Of a stretch of 64,000 nt of DNA, positions 52,701-59,312 are shown piece by piece; the stretch's first letter is position 1, and each line of letters opens with the position of its first letter. This DNA comes from Actinomycetaceae bacterium. GTDB taxonomy: Bacteria > Actinomycetota > Actinomycetes > Actinomycetales > Actinomycetaceae. The notes under the pieces are model-generated. The model had not been told where the DNA came from. It worked only from the letters and a program-made list of their open reading frames with translations, and made no database searches. Position numbers and translations under genes: made by a program. Location: assembly GCA_030524055.1 (NCBI GenBank), contig JAUNHH010000012.1, forward strand, positions 1-64,000, in the 5' to 3' direction.

Positions 52701-53901
52701 CAGCGGTCTTTCCATCAGGAAGAGTCCACGCTGCCTTCACAGTAAATTCAGTGTTGTCTGGATCGACGTTAGTAGCGGCTTCACCAGCAAGAGCCTTACG
52801 GATCTTAAATGAGCCGGAACCATCCTCCATCTGAACGGTGACTTCAGCTGATGACGCGAAGAATGCTGTATCGACATAGTTCTTTGCCGTACCCGCCAAG
52901 GAGATATTGTTCTCGTAGACAAAGCCCTTCTGAACAGTTCCCGTTGCGGTAGTGGGCTGAGTGTAGTAACGCAGCATGTAGTTCATACTGGCCTCGAATG
53001 GGCCATTAATAGTCACTGCTGCCTTACGGTTCCCATCTGACAATTGGGGAATAATGGTGTAGGAGCCCCAGTTGCCATTAACCACGCCATCTCCAGTGGC
53101 AATAGTCTGCCAGTTAAGAGTGCTGTCACCTTGCTTGCTCATCCCGATGAGCTCAAACTTACCCGGTTGGCCAGGAATGAAGGTGTGTCCCGGACTAAGA
53201 ACGTCATTGAGGACAATGCTATTTGGGGTACCAGAAGCAGCAATTGCCTCAAGAGCGTCCTGACCTGAGAACTCAAGGTTCCACTGAATCTTAGTGGAGG
53301 CTCCGGTCAGATCCTCATTCCACTTGGCAAAACCAACGGGGTACCAGGGCTGAACAGGACGAGGTTCAATCGGCTTATTGTCAGGGTGCGCAACATTTTG
53401 AATTACGCCGTTAACAGTGAAGTCAGAAGACGTATTGGTGCTTGTGGCGTTGGCTAGCAGAACCACAAAGCCGGCACCACGAACATTCACTTTGCCATTG
53501 ACTTCAGGCCCGAACTCACAGGTCATCTCCTTGTTGGTTCGGGTACAGGTGCCAGCCTGAATGTCATTCCACATCAGTGGAACCGGAGTCGTTTCAATAA
53601 AGTAGAAGGGCTCAGGCAGGCTAATTGTAAAGCCGTCACCTTGAGAGGGAGAGCCAGTAGCTTCCCATTCGAATTCAAGGCGAGCTTTCGACTGCTCATA
53701 AATGGTGGGGTTAGGGTCCGCCACCCCATTCGTGTCAGATGCGACTAACTTGGTTAGCCTCACATTCACGTTGGGATTGACCGCCTGGGCGGTTCCAGCT
53801 GGGAGCCACGAACTACCGAGTGTTAATAACACCGACAGTGCCGCGACAAGACCTGCAACCACCCCGCGGCGCCCCACATGGGCGGAACGAGATGCTCTCA
53901 T
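46750..53901 (-). CDS. Giant LAxTG-anchored SdrD_B/DUF11-like surface protein, 2,383 aa
   Basis: A secreted wall protein. The signal peptide ends GTAQAVN (about residue 41), followed by an adhesin-like head (about 45-370) and two DUF5979-type domains (GSFKIRKALAGEA and GKFSITKSLVANG). Seven SdrD_B domains (KVSVGDFVWEDTDQNG and variants) then alternate with six roughly 130-residue DUF11-like domains (VEKFSTDLGTGDADT...DPWHA). It ends with a TPP linker, sorting signal LAITG (2350-2354), hydrophobic helix and RRRRDG. The repeat period is about 800 bp. AAGGA precedes the ATG at 53901. The stalk may extend the head far from the wall; the ligand is unknown. Confidence 0.9.
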   Translation of the reverse strand: MRASRSAHVGRRGVVAGLVAALSVLLTLGSSWLPAGTAQAVNPNVNVRLTKLVASDTNGVADPNPTIYEQSKARLEFEWEATGSPSQGDGFTISLPEPFYFIETTPVPLMWNDIQAGTCTRTNKEMTCEFGPEVNGKVNVRGAGFVVLLANATSTNTSSDFTVNGVIQNVAHPDNKPIEPRPVQPWYPVGFAKWNEDLTGASTKIQWNLEFSGQDALEAIAASGTPNSIVLNDVLSPGHTFIPGQPGKFELIGMSKQGDSTLNWQTIATGDGVVNGNWGSYTIIPQLSDGNRKAAVTINGPFEASMNYMLRYYTQPTTATGTVQKGFVYENNISLAGTAKNYVDTAFFASSAEVTVQMEDGSGSFKIRKALAGEAATNVDPDNTEFTVKAAWTLPDGKTADQFPAFTLPANNPQTITLKAGEAFKGYKFPTGTVITLTEDDPALAGNLGIEKKSFVVDGAPAAENTTTFTIENLKATEVVLTNTIGNTAPQTGKFSITKSLVANGAAAPASFTFSYVCGTDPAVTATVTPGNTWESPEIPAGTTCTITEDSAAAQVAGWTLVPTLDTNQVTIQAGQTTPVNATNTYTKNPDPKVSVGDFVWEDTDQNGVQDAGEPGIKDVSVTISRTDGAPVTLFDGGAATTTVTTGPDGKYSFDNLAALPPNTHYTVTVTDPAGYQPTVTTGPDRATNSSTGSAESTDLVNEGDKDDTLDFGYIRSVPAIEVEKFSTDLGTGDADTAGEAVELGAAAEQPVTITVTNNGNEDLNKLTFVDTATDGPALKDLKCTIGGREFPSDGNGTVTIDPTVTLARGASYTCTATLPALGAGKTHADTVRVGGTGIGSGVPVNDEDPWHAKTPAAKVSVGDFVWEDLDRNGVQDGGEPGIKDVTLTITRTDGMPVTTADGSPATATTTSGPDGKYSFTNLATLPAGQKYIVTVTGPAGYQPTVDTGADRATNSSTGNATANELPNDGDKDDTLDFGFIKSVPSISVEKFSTDLATGDADTAGDAVVLGAQVEQPVSITVTNNGNEELNKLTFTDTATDGPALKDLACVVGGRTFQADAAGVVTIDPALTLAVGDSYQCTATLPVLGGGKTHADTVRVGGTGVGSGTPAEDEDPWHAKTNPAKVSVGDFVWEDLNKDGIQDGGEPGIQDVTLTLGRSDNQTPKLSDGTNATLTTKTGPDGKYSFDNLEALPAGTRYTVAVTDPAGYQPTLDTGADRETNSSTGVVGSTDLENDGDRDASLDFGFVKSEPAISVEKFSTDLATGDADRRPDLVLVDGKAEQPVTMTVTNNGNEELTALTFTDTTTEGPALKDLKCVVGGREFTADATGLVTIDPALSLAPGDSYTCTATLPALGADKIHADTVRVGGTGIGSGIPVEDEDPWHAASPPGKVSVGDFVWEDTDNDGIQDAGEPGIKDVTLVIGRTDGVPILTEDDNRPIILTTTTDADGKYSFDNLATLPAGTHYIVTVQNPDGFIPTKALEGNDDALDSSTGAVESKDLVNDGESDPTLDFGFVKAAPAINVEKFSTDVATGDADTAQSAVTIGPDAEQTVTITVENTGNDELNKLTFTDTATDGPALKDLLCTLNGQNYPADDKGVVTFDPAITLPVGGSYTCVATLPVLGHGKTHADTVRVGGTGIGSGTPVDDEDPWHSQTPPARVSVGDFVWIDTDKDGVQDADEPGIKDVTLTITRTDGAPVTLSDGKPATVTTTTDDKGLYSFDNLAVLPAGVHYVVSVTNPAGYVPTVDTGADRETNSSTGLAESTDLTNDAQRDASLDFGFVEATPTISVEKYSTNVATGDADSAQSAVVIPAKTEQKVSFDVTNTGDEELTELTFKDVAGDGPALKDLKCVVNGREFAADDAGVVTIDPAIKLAVGASYSCTAVLPELAPDTTHSDTAQVGGKGVGSGKPVEGEDPWNAKGVPGKVSVGDFVWFDSDEDGVQEDDEPGIQGVVLKVTGPNGAPVKDVDGKDVGEVTTDQDGKYSFENLPTLPAGQHYTVTIAKLPKDTYLPTKAGATDSDKDSSTGSAESADLTTDGNSDPTLDFGFIASKPNVEVEKFSSTDTAGDADSAQSAVHVEGPTSVSFTVGNYGNEDLTKMTFVDSRIDGVAMTDLKCTVEGKDYPADDQGVVTIDPNYVLKVGQTFRCVGTLPAIPVGDTHADKATVTGLGASSGTPVKGEDPWHARHTPKVSVGDWVWLDANNNGLQDADEKGIEGVRLGLTKSDGTPATTVDGKPVAETVTDKDGYYSFTDLPEGSYTVTILGTPEGYAPTTPGIGADREFDSSTDSVTSRTLKGDGDKDLSLDFGFVLVTKPPVTPPTPPTPDTPPSVPPTPNTPPNTPPTENKPETKLAITGAATITMLATAAAATAIGGVALAARRRRDG
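47318..52130. repeat. About 800-bp periodic repeats inside the giant gene
   Basis: The start of the SdrD_B domain recurs near 52109, 51312, 50511, 49713, 48912, 48114 and 47318, a spacing of 796-801 bp, or about 266 residues. The copies are similar but not identical, with local variation in the acidic loops. Confidence 0.8.
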
Positions 53902-54282
53902 AATCATCCTTCGCAACAAGAAGATGGGAAATGCTCACCCACAATCAATCGCGCCATATCCATGTTCTGACCGATTGTGAGAGATCATCACCCCACAGAT
54001 TACGGTCAGAAAATAACGCCGCGCAACATGCCCAAGCGCACATCAAACCGCATTTGCTTGGTACGACTAGCAAATCAGCTACCGGTTATCCCACAACTTA
54101 GACAGCAATATCACTTTCGAAGAAACTCAAATAGTTACCGCTTGGTAAGGCAATCTAATAAATAGGACGGCGCCATTATGCGGTCGTCATTCCGGTCCGT
54201 GATATATCGCCGCTGGCACAGGAAACACCGCTCCCCTATTGAGTGTGCACGCCCCGGCCTCGTGAATGGAAAGAGAACAACG
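53902..54282. other. Gap between the giant gene and tRNA-Ser
   Basis: About 380 bases, relatively AT-rich, presumably containing the promoter of the giant surface gene. The GAGGCCGGGG-type repeat variant is at 54252-54271. No gene is supported. Confidence 0.55.
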
Positions 54283-54314
54283 AAAAAACCCTGGGGCTCA
54301 GATGAACCCCAGGG
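54283..54314 (-). terminator. Intrinsic terminator of tRNA-Ser
   Basis: On the minus strand, CCCTGGGG pairs with CCCCAGGG across a 10-base loop and is followed by six T bases, a few bases after the tRNA CCA end. Confidence 0.85.
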
Positions 54315-54318
54315 CTAC

Positions 54319-54406
54319 TGGCGGAGGATGGGGGATTCGAACCCCCGAGGGCTTGCACCCAACACGCTTTCCAAGCGTGCGCCATAGGCCACTAGGCGAA
54401 TCCTCC
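54319..54406 (-). tRNA. tRNA-Ser (anticodon GGA), CCA encoded
   Basis: On the minus strand the acceptor arms GGAGGAT and ATCCTCC pair. The anticodon stem-loop CGCTTGGAAAGCG holds GGA, a long variable arm (TTGGGTGCAAGCCCTC) marks a class II tRNA, and GGGGGTTCGAACCCCC is the T arm. The discriminator is G and CCA is encoded at 54321-54319. It reads UCC/UCU codons. Confidence 0.97.
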
Positions 54407-54543
54407 GGTGTCTCTTCTGCGAAGCGACCGGTACAGCTTACCCGCTAAAAGCTCCCCTGCGCCAACCTCGAAGGCGCCAACACAGGTGGGATGCCTCACC
54501 TCGCGGCGGCTTCAGACTCAGTTGCGACTGGCGTTCCAGCGGA

Positions 54544-55323
54544 TCAGTTGTCATCCTCGCCGAACTCGGCGGCGTATTCTTCGCTTTCCCACTGGCGGCA
54601 CAGCTGCACAAAGGTACGGACCAGTTGCCCGCCCTGGTGAGTTCCAGGGCCGGTCCGCCCCAACATGACCAGCGACTCCGCATCGCCAACATCGGGATAA
54701 CCGGCATCTTCATAACGGGCAAGGCGCGCGCTAATCGCATCCGAGTCCAGCTCCGGATTGAATTGGGTCGCCCAGAAACGCTCATCCAGGCGCATCATCT
54801 GTACTGGGCATGTAAAAGACTTTGCCAACACCACTGCGCCCGGCGGTAGTACTTCCACTGCTTCCCGGTGCGCCACGTAGGTGGGAAATTCGCGGGGGAA
54901 TCCAGTCAGCAGAGGATCTTCCCGACCGTCCTCGGTGAGCATAATGTCCACAACGCCGTGCGGTTCGGCCCAGCGCGTAGTCACCTGGCCGCCGCGCATT
55001 ACTGACGCAACCTCGGTGCCAAAGCCAGTGGTCAGGCAGGGCACACGGTGGGTGGCGACGTCACGGAAAATCGTTTCCAATTCGGCCTCGGCACGTTTTT
55101 GCGAGGCAGACTTATGGTCATCAGGAGTGGTGGTGCCGTAGGGAGCGCCAGCCACCAGAACGCCGGCGTAGTCGCGCACATCCACATCCGGCAAACCCAG
55201 CATGTCAAGGCGGATTTGCTCAAGGTCGCCGGGGGGAAGTTGGGCGACCGAAAGGAAACTCCTGTACTCGGCCTCCACAACCTCGTCTTCGGGTCGGGTG
55301 GAGACAAGAAGGAAGGGTTTCAT
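54544..55323 (-). CDS. Class I glutamine amidotransferase-like protein lacking catalytic Cys and His
   Basis: The 259-residue protein has the GATase-1 fold order. In place of the usual G-x-C-x-G nucleophile elbow it reads LTTGFG (Gly100 where Cys is expected), and FNPE (188-191) replaces the usual FHPE, so both Cys and His of the triad are missing. Asp/Glu residues remain. It is therefore unlikely to release ammonia from glutamine and may be a regulatory or other alpha/beta-hydrolase-like enzyme. It follows tRNA-Ser on the same strand but has its own frame and ATG; the next gene upstream is 265 bases away. GMP-synthase-like relatives in actinobacteria include such pseudoenzymes. Function unknown. 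Confidence 0.75.
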   Translation of the reverse strand: MKPFLLVSTRPEDEVVEAEYRSFLSVAQLPPGDLEQIRLDMLGLPDVDVRDYAGVLVAGAPYGTTTPDDHKSASQKRAEAELETIFRDVATHRVPCLTTGFGTEVASVMRGGQVTTRWAEPHGVVDIMLTEDGREDPLLTGFPREFPTYVAHREAVEVLPPGAVVLAKSFTCPVQMMRLDERFWATQFNPELDSDAISARLARYEDAGYPDVGDAESLVMLGRTGPGTHQGGQLVRTFVQLCRQWESEEYAAEFGEDDN

Positions 55324-55588
55324 GAGTCAAGCATACGTAAAGATTCACCCTCATGTTGGGCGAGAAAACCTATGTGAGACAGGTGGCGCAGAGGAAGAAA
55401 AAGGCGTAATGCAAGCCAAGTGTCAGGGAAAATTCACGAAGCCGGGGTACGGGCGGAGGAGCAGGGCGCGAAAAAGGGCGCAGGCGGCGGATGGGCATGG
55501 CCCGCACGGGCGGGACGCAACCGGCATAGCCAAAGAGCAGGACCGGCCCCCTCAGCGGGCAAGCCTCAACCAGCCAGATCCGCTTGAG

Positions 55589-55957
55589 CTAGTTCAGCAT
55601 GACGGTGATTTGCACCCAGAGAATCACCCAGAGAACGCCAACCACCGCAGAGATAACGAGTGCCGCCAGGCCTTCACGCCAGCCGACCCCCACCAAACTT
55701 TGGGAACGATACATTCCCACACCACCCAGAATTGCGGAAATAAAAAGAAGAGGCGGAACAAAGAAAAAGAGGAGGGTCAGCCACAGCGCCGCTTGAGAGA
55801 GGCGGTTCGTTGGCGTAGGTGGGCTGGTGTATCCCGCGGCAAAAAAGACCTCTTCAGGATTGACCGGGGCAGCAGAAGAAAAGGTAGGCGCGGCTAGAGC
55901 GGGTGCCTCGGCGGCAGAAGCGCGCATATAGGCGCCGGGATCCTCCATTGTGGCCAC
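55589..55957 (-). CDS. Small two-helix membrane protein, DUF4190-like
   Basis: The 122-residue protein begins at a GTG (55957) 5 bases after AAAGGAG. The N-terminal 50 residues are Ala/Pro/Ser-rich. Two hydrophobic segments (about 53-75 and 92-118) are separated by a short loop with GVGMYRSQSLVGVGWREG, a layout close to DUF4190-type proteins. The open frame continues upstream, but the ribosome-binding site supports this start. Function unknown. It is divergent from the permease. Confidence 0.7.
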   Translation of the reverse strand: MATMEDPGAYMRASAAEAPALAAPTFSSAAPVNPEEVFFAAGYTSPPTPTNRLSQAALWLTLLFFFVPPLLFISAILGGVGMYRSQSLVGVGWREGLAALVISAVVGVLWVILWVQITVMLN

Positions 55958-56281
55958 GGTGTCTCCTTTTCTTATTGGGCGTACCCGTGCATTGTGGGCA
56001 GGCGGCCCGAGACAATGCGCTGGAAACCAGCATGGCATAAAACCCTGCTTTTCGGGGTGGGAAGGTTTTCCATGGACGAGGGCGGGGCACCCCACCAATT
56101 CCATCACCCCTATTTATTACCCGCTTTAACTATTTCGGACCCCGGCCTCGTGAAGAAAATAACGGATACGTCATATTGCCTGGCTTTGCGGCCTTGGGTC
56201 CCTCGCGGTAGGCGCGCGAGTCGCTATTCTGAACTCCCGACCGGTTCATCGGCCCGCCCATCAACTGATCGGAGTGCTCTT
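55958..56281. other. Divergent intergenic region before the permease
   Basis: About 320 bases with one dispersed 12-mer (56076-56087) and the start of the GAGGCCGGGG-type variant (56140-56154). No gene is supported; a longer reading frame of the permease passes through here but lacks a ribosome-binding site. Confidence 0.55.
56076..56087 (+). repeat. Dispersed 12-mer
   Basis: ACGAGGGCGGGG in the context CCATGGACGAGGGCGGGGCA. Confidence 0.65.
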
Positions 56282-57646
56282 ATGAGCGAAACCCGCCCCG
56301 GAATGTTCCGCTGGACCCTGCATGGCGACGGGACACATATTCCCCCTGGCGAGGTTGTTGCCGCAGGTGAACGCCTGTCATGGCCACGCACTATTGGTAT
56401 TGGCGCGCAGCACGTTGTGGCAATGTTCGGCGCAACATTCCTGGTGCCACTGCTGACAGGTTTCCCGCCCGCAACTACTCTTTTCTTTTCCGCTATCGGC
56501 ACGCTGCTTTTCTTTCTGATTACTGCAGGGCGTTTGCCGTCCTATTTAGGGTCCTCTTTTGCCCTGATTGCGCCGATTACGGCAGTGTCACAGTCTTTGG
56601 GTGCGCCTTTTGCTTTAGGTGGCGTTATTGCTACGGGCGCGGCTTTGGCTGCGGTTGGCACGATTGTGCATTTTGCTGGAGTGCGGTGGATTGATGCTTT
56701 AATGCCGCCGATTGTCACGGGCGCGATTGTGGCGCTGATTGGCCTGAATTTGGCGCCGGCCGCGTGGAATAATGTGAAGGCAGCTCCTATTACTGCGACG
56801 GTGACTATTGCATCAATCTGCCTGATTACCGTGCTTTTTAAAGGTATTATTGGGCGCCTGTCGATTCTTTTTGGCGTGCTTATTGGCTACGTGGTAGCAA
56901 TTATGCAAAATGAGGTCGATTTTAGTCGGGTGGCTAGCACGCCTTGGGTGGGTTTACCGACTTTCCAAGCCCCCGCATTTGATCCTTCTACCCTGGGCTT
57001 ATTTATTCCCGTTGTTTTTGTTCTGGTCGCCGAAAATGTTGGCCACGTGAAGTCTGTGTCGGCAATGACCGGGGAAAATCTTGATGATCTCACGGGGCGT
57101 GCACTGGTCGCAGATGGTGTGGCCACTGTTTTAGCTGGTTCTGGTGGCGGTTCCGGTACCACCACATATGCCGAGAATATTGGCGTGATGGCCGCGACTC
57201 GCGTCTATTCCACTGCAGCCTATTTAGTGGCAGCATTCTTTGCCTTGATCCTGTCTTTAATGCCGAAGTTTGGCGAATTGATTGCCACTATTCCTCAGGG
57301 CGTTTTAGGCGGCGCCGGAACCGTTCTTTATGGCATGATCGGCATGTTAGGCGTGCGTATTTGGGTGCAAAATCGTATTGATTTCTCTGACCCGGTGAAT
57401 CTGAATACGGCAGCCGTTTCTTTGGTGATTGCCATTGCCAACTTTACGCTGACGATTGGCGGGGTAAGTTTCGAGGGTATTGCTTTGGGAACTGGTGCCG
57501 CATTGGCGACTTATCACGTGATGCGCTTGATTTCGCGTATTCGCGGGACCAATTTGGAGCAGGCTTCTCCAGCTTCCGCTCCGGCTGGAACCGAATTGGA
57601 AGGTCCGGCCTATTCGTCGCGCCATCGCGTGAAGGACGCGGAATAG
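56282..57646 (+). CDS. Nucleobase permease (NCS2; uracil/xanthine type)
   Basis: The 454-residue protein has 12-14 membrane segments and the NCS2 motifs: GAQHVVAMFGATFLVPLLTG near the N-terminus, the LFIPVVFVLVAENVGHVKSVSAMTG segment, and GGSGTTTYAENIGVMAATRVYS. These resemble UraA-type uracil permeases and also xanthine permeases; I cannot pick the base. GGAG lies 7 bases before the ATG at 56282, while the longer frame from 55994 is not supported. It is followed by an inverted-repeat hairpin in terminator position, then the alanine dehydrogenase gene. Confidence 0.9.
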   Translation: MSETRPGMFRWTLHGDGTHIPPGEVVAAGERLSWPRTIGIGAQHVVAMFGATFLVPLLTGFPPATTLFFSAIGTLLFFLITAGRLPSYLGSSFALIAPITAVSQSLGAPFALGGVIATGAALAAVGTIVHFAGVRWIDALMPPIVTGAIVALIGLNLAPAAWNNVKAAPITATVTIASICLITVLFKGIIGRLSILFGVLIGYVVAIMQNEVDFSRVASTPWVGLPTFQAPAFDPSTLGLFIPVVFVLVAENVGHVKSVSAMTGENLDDLTGRALVADGVATVLAGSGGGSGTTTYAENIGVMAATRVYSTAAYLVAAFFALILSLMPKFGELIATIPQGVLGGAGTVLYGMIGMLGVRIWVQNRIDFSDPVNLNTAAVSLVIAIANFTLTIGGVSFEGIALGTGAALATYHVMRLISRIRGTNLEQASPASAPAGTELEGPAYSSRHRVKDAE

Positions 57647-57681
57647 GGGTGGCGGTGTAGTCGCGCCGTTGTCTTTGTGCG

Positions 57682-57717
57682 CCCCGCCCTCGTTGATGGA
57701 TATTGACGAGGGCGGGG
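57682..57717. terminator. Inverted pair of the dispersed 12-mer after the permease
   Basis: CCCCGCCCTCGT (57682-57693) pairs with ACGAGGGCGGGG (57706-57717) across TGATGGATATTG, then TTTG. It lies 36 bases after the permease stop. Confidence 0.75.
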
Positions 57718-57812
57718 TTTGTCTTTCCCCTCCCCTGCCCACAAGAGTCCCAAGACAGGCCACTACCGCGCCGTTACAGTTGTGGCAGCACACACTATTT
57801 GCGGAGGCAATC

Positions 57813-58916
57813 ATGCGTATCGGCGTACCAGCTGAAGTTAAGAATAATGAGTTCCGGGTGGCGGCAACTGCTGACATTGTTGCTGAGTTGACCGGCCGCG
57901 GCCATCAAGTCACGGTACAGGCGGGGGCTGGCACTGCCTCGGGTATTAGCGACGACGCTTATGCCCATGCTGGTGCCACCATTGCCGCCACGGCAGAGCA
58001 GGCCTGGGATAATGAATTGGTTTTAAAGGTCAAAGAGCCGATTGCTTCGGAATATCCGCTTCTGCGCGATGACTTGACCCTCTTTACCTACCTTCACCTT
58101 GCTGCGGACGAGCCTTTGACTGACGCTTTACTTGCTGCAGGGACTCGCGGCATTGCCTATGAGACCGTGCGCGAAGCCGATGGCTCGCTACCCCTATTGC
58201 TTCCCATGAGTGAGATTGCCGGGCGGCTCAGCGTCATGGTGGGAGCACACTATTGCATGCGTCCTGTTGGCGGCTCAGGCCAGTTATTGTCTGGCGTTCC
58301 TGGAACAGCTCGCGGCAAAGTCGTAGTGCTGGGTGCGGGCGTGGCCGGTCAAAGCGCCATTGCTATGGCGGTGGGTTTGCGTGCAGAAGTCACGGTGATT
58401 GATATTGACCTGAAGAAATTGCGGGCTGTGGAGGCTCAATTCCCAGGCCAGGTCACCACGCTGGCCAGTTCAGCCCCTGCGATTGCTAGCGCTGTGGCGG
58501 ATGCCGATTTGGTGATTGGCGCGGTTTTGTCGCCGGGCGCGCGGGCGCCAAAGTTGGTTACCGACGAAATGATTCGCTCAACTCGGCCAGGTACGATTTT
58601 CGTTGATATTGCAATCGATCAGGGTGGGTGCTTTGAGGGGTCGAAACCGACCACTCATGCCGAACCGACCTATCAGGTCCATGATGCCCTGTTCTATTGT
58701 GTCGCCAATATGCCCGGCGCCGTTCCGCGCACTTCAACTGCGGCATTAACCAGCGCCACCATGCGTTACGTTTTGGATCTGGCTGATAAGGGTGTGGAGA
58801 CTGCACTGCGCGAATCGCCTGCGCTGACTGAGGGGGTCAATACCTGGGATGGCCTTTTGGTCAATGAGCCAGTGGCCAGGGCTTTTGGGCGTGAGGCTTC
58901 TGCCCTGGAGCTCTAG
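57813..58916 (+). CDS. ald: Alanine dehydrogenase
   Basis: This enzyme makes L-alanine from pyruvate, ammonia and NADH, or the reverse, in the cytoplasm. The 367-residue protein has Arg15 in KNNEFRVA, the catalytic Lys region LVLKVKEP (about 71-78), His in TYLHLAAD, the NAD Rossmann motif VLGAGVAGQSAIAMA, and Asp in VDIAIDQGGC. GGAGG lies 5 bases before the ATG at 57813, so the open frame beginning at 57669 is not the real start. The length matches the family (about 370). It is preceded by the hairpin after the permease and followed by a repeat-rich gap. Confidence 0.97.
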   Translation: MRIGVPAEVKNNEFRVAATADIVAELTGRGHQVTVQAGAGTASGISDDAYAHAGATIAATAEQAWDNELVLKVKEPIASEYPLLRDDLTLFTYLHLAADEPLTDALLAAGTRGIAYETVREADGSLPLLLPMSEIAGRLSVMVGAHYCMRPVGGSGQLLSGVPGTARGKVVVLGAGVAGQSAIAMAVGLRAEVTVIDIDLKKLRAVEAQFPGQVTTLASSAPAIASAVADADLVIGAVLSPGARAPKLVTDEMIRSTRPGTIFVDIAIDQGGCFEGSKPTTHAEPTYQVHDALFYCVANMPGAVPRTSTAALTSATMRYVLDLADKGVETALRESPALTEGVNTWDGLLVNEPVARAFGREASALEL

Positions 58917-58975
58917 GAGTTTTCTCGGGGTGTGATTGCGTTCGACCTCGGCCTCAGCCTTGGCCTCGACCTCGA

Positions 58976-59045
58976 CACCAGACGTGCAAAGGGCGACAAA
59001 AAAGCCGATTTTCGGCCAAAAATGTCGCCCTTTGACCGTCTGGTG
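58976..59045. repeat. CAAAGGGCGACA palindromic element, copy 3
   Basis: A 70-bp almost perfect palindrome from CACCAGACG to CGTCTGGTG with arms CAAAGGGCGACA and TGTCGCCCTTTG and centre GCCGATTTTCGGC. It is the cleanest of the three copies. Confidence 0.85.
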
Positions 59046-59100
59046 CATACCTTTGGTGCACACCTTTACAACCAGTCTCTCGTGACATTGGCGTAGCCCG

Positions 59101-59217
59101 CTCAAGGCAGCGTTCTGCGCTCAGGGCATACTTTGGCGCTCAAGGCAGCGTTAATTCGCAATTTAACGGTGCCTTGAGCCGCAAACTCTGCCTTGAAGAA
59201 CAAACGCTGCCCTGAGT
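59101..59217. repeat. Symmetric iterated unit cluster E
   Basis: A 14-17 bp unit near CTCAAGGCAGCGTT occurs three times on the plus strand (from 59101, 59119 and 59138) and three times inverted (about 59163-59179, 59183-59198 and 59201-59217). This makes a 117-bp imperfect palindrome around TTCGCAATTT. Confidence 0.7.
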
Positions 59218-59249
59218 AGCTGGCGACACAACAGAAGTCTGCGAGAAGT

Positions 59250-59293
59250 CGCGCCCCGCCCTCGTTGATTGTTATTCACGAGGGCGGGGCGCG
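59250..59293. terminator. Inverted pair of the dispersed repeat, 16-bp stem
   Basis: CGCGCCCCGCCCTCGT (59250-59265) pairs with ACGAGGGCGGGGCGCG (59278-59293), extending the standard 12 bp at both arms. It lies just after the stop of the first serine hydrolase (reading leftward). Confidence 0.75.
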
Positions 59294-59312
59294 GAATCTT
59301 TTCCTGCGAGAG

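Larger units (their letters stand above)
58917..59312. other. Repeat-rich gap between ald and the serine hydrolases
   Basis: About 400 bases made almost entirely of repeat elements: a 70-bp palindrome (58976-59045), an iterated symmetric cluster (59101-59217), and a 16-bp stem hairpin (59250-59293). No coding sequence is supported. Confidence 0.7.
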
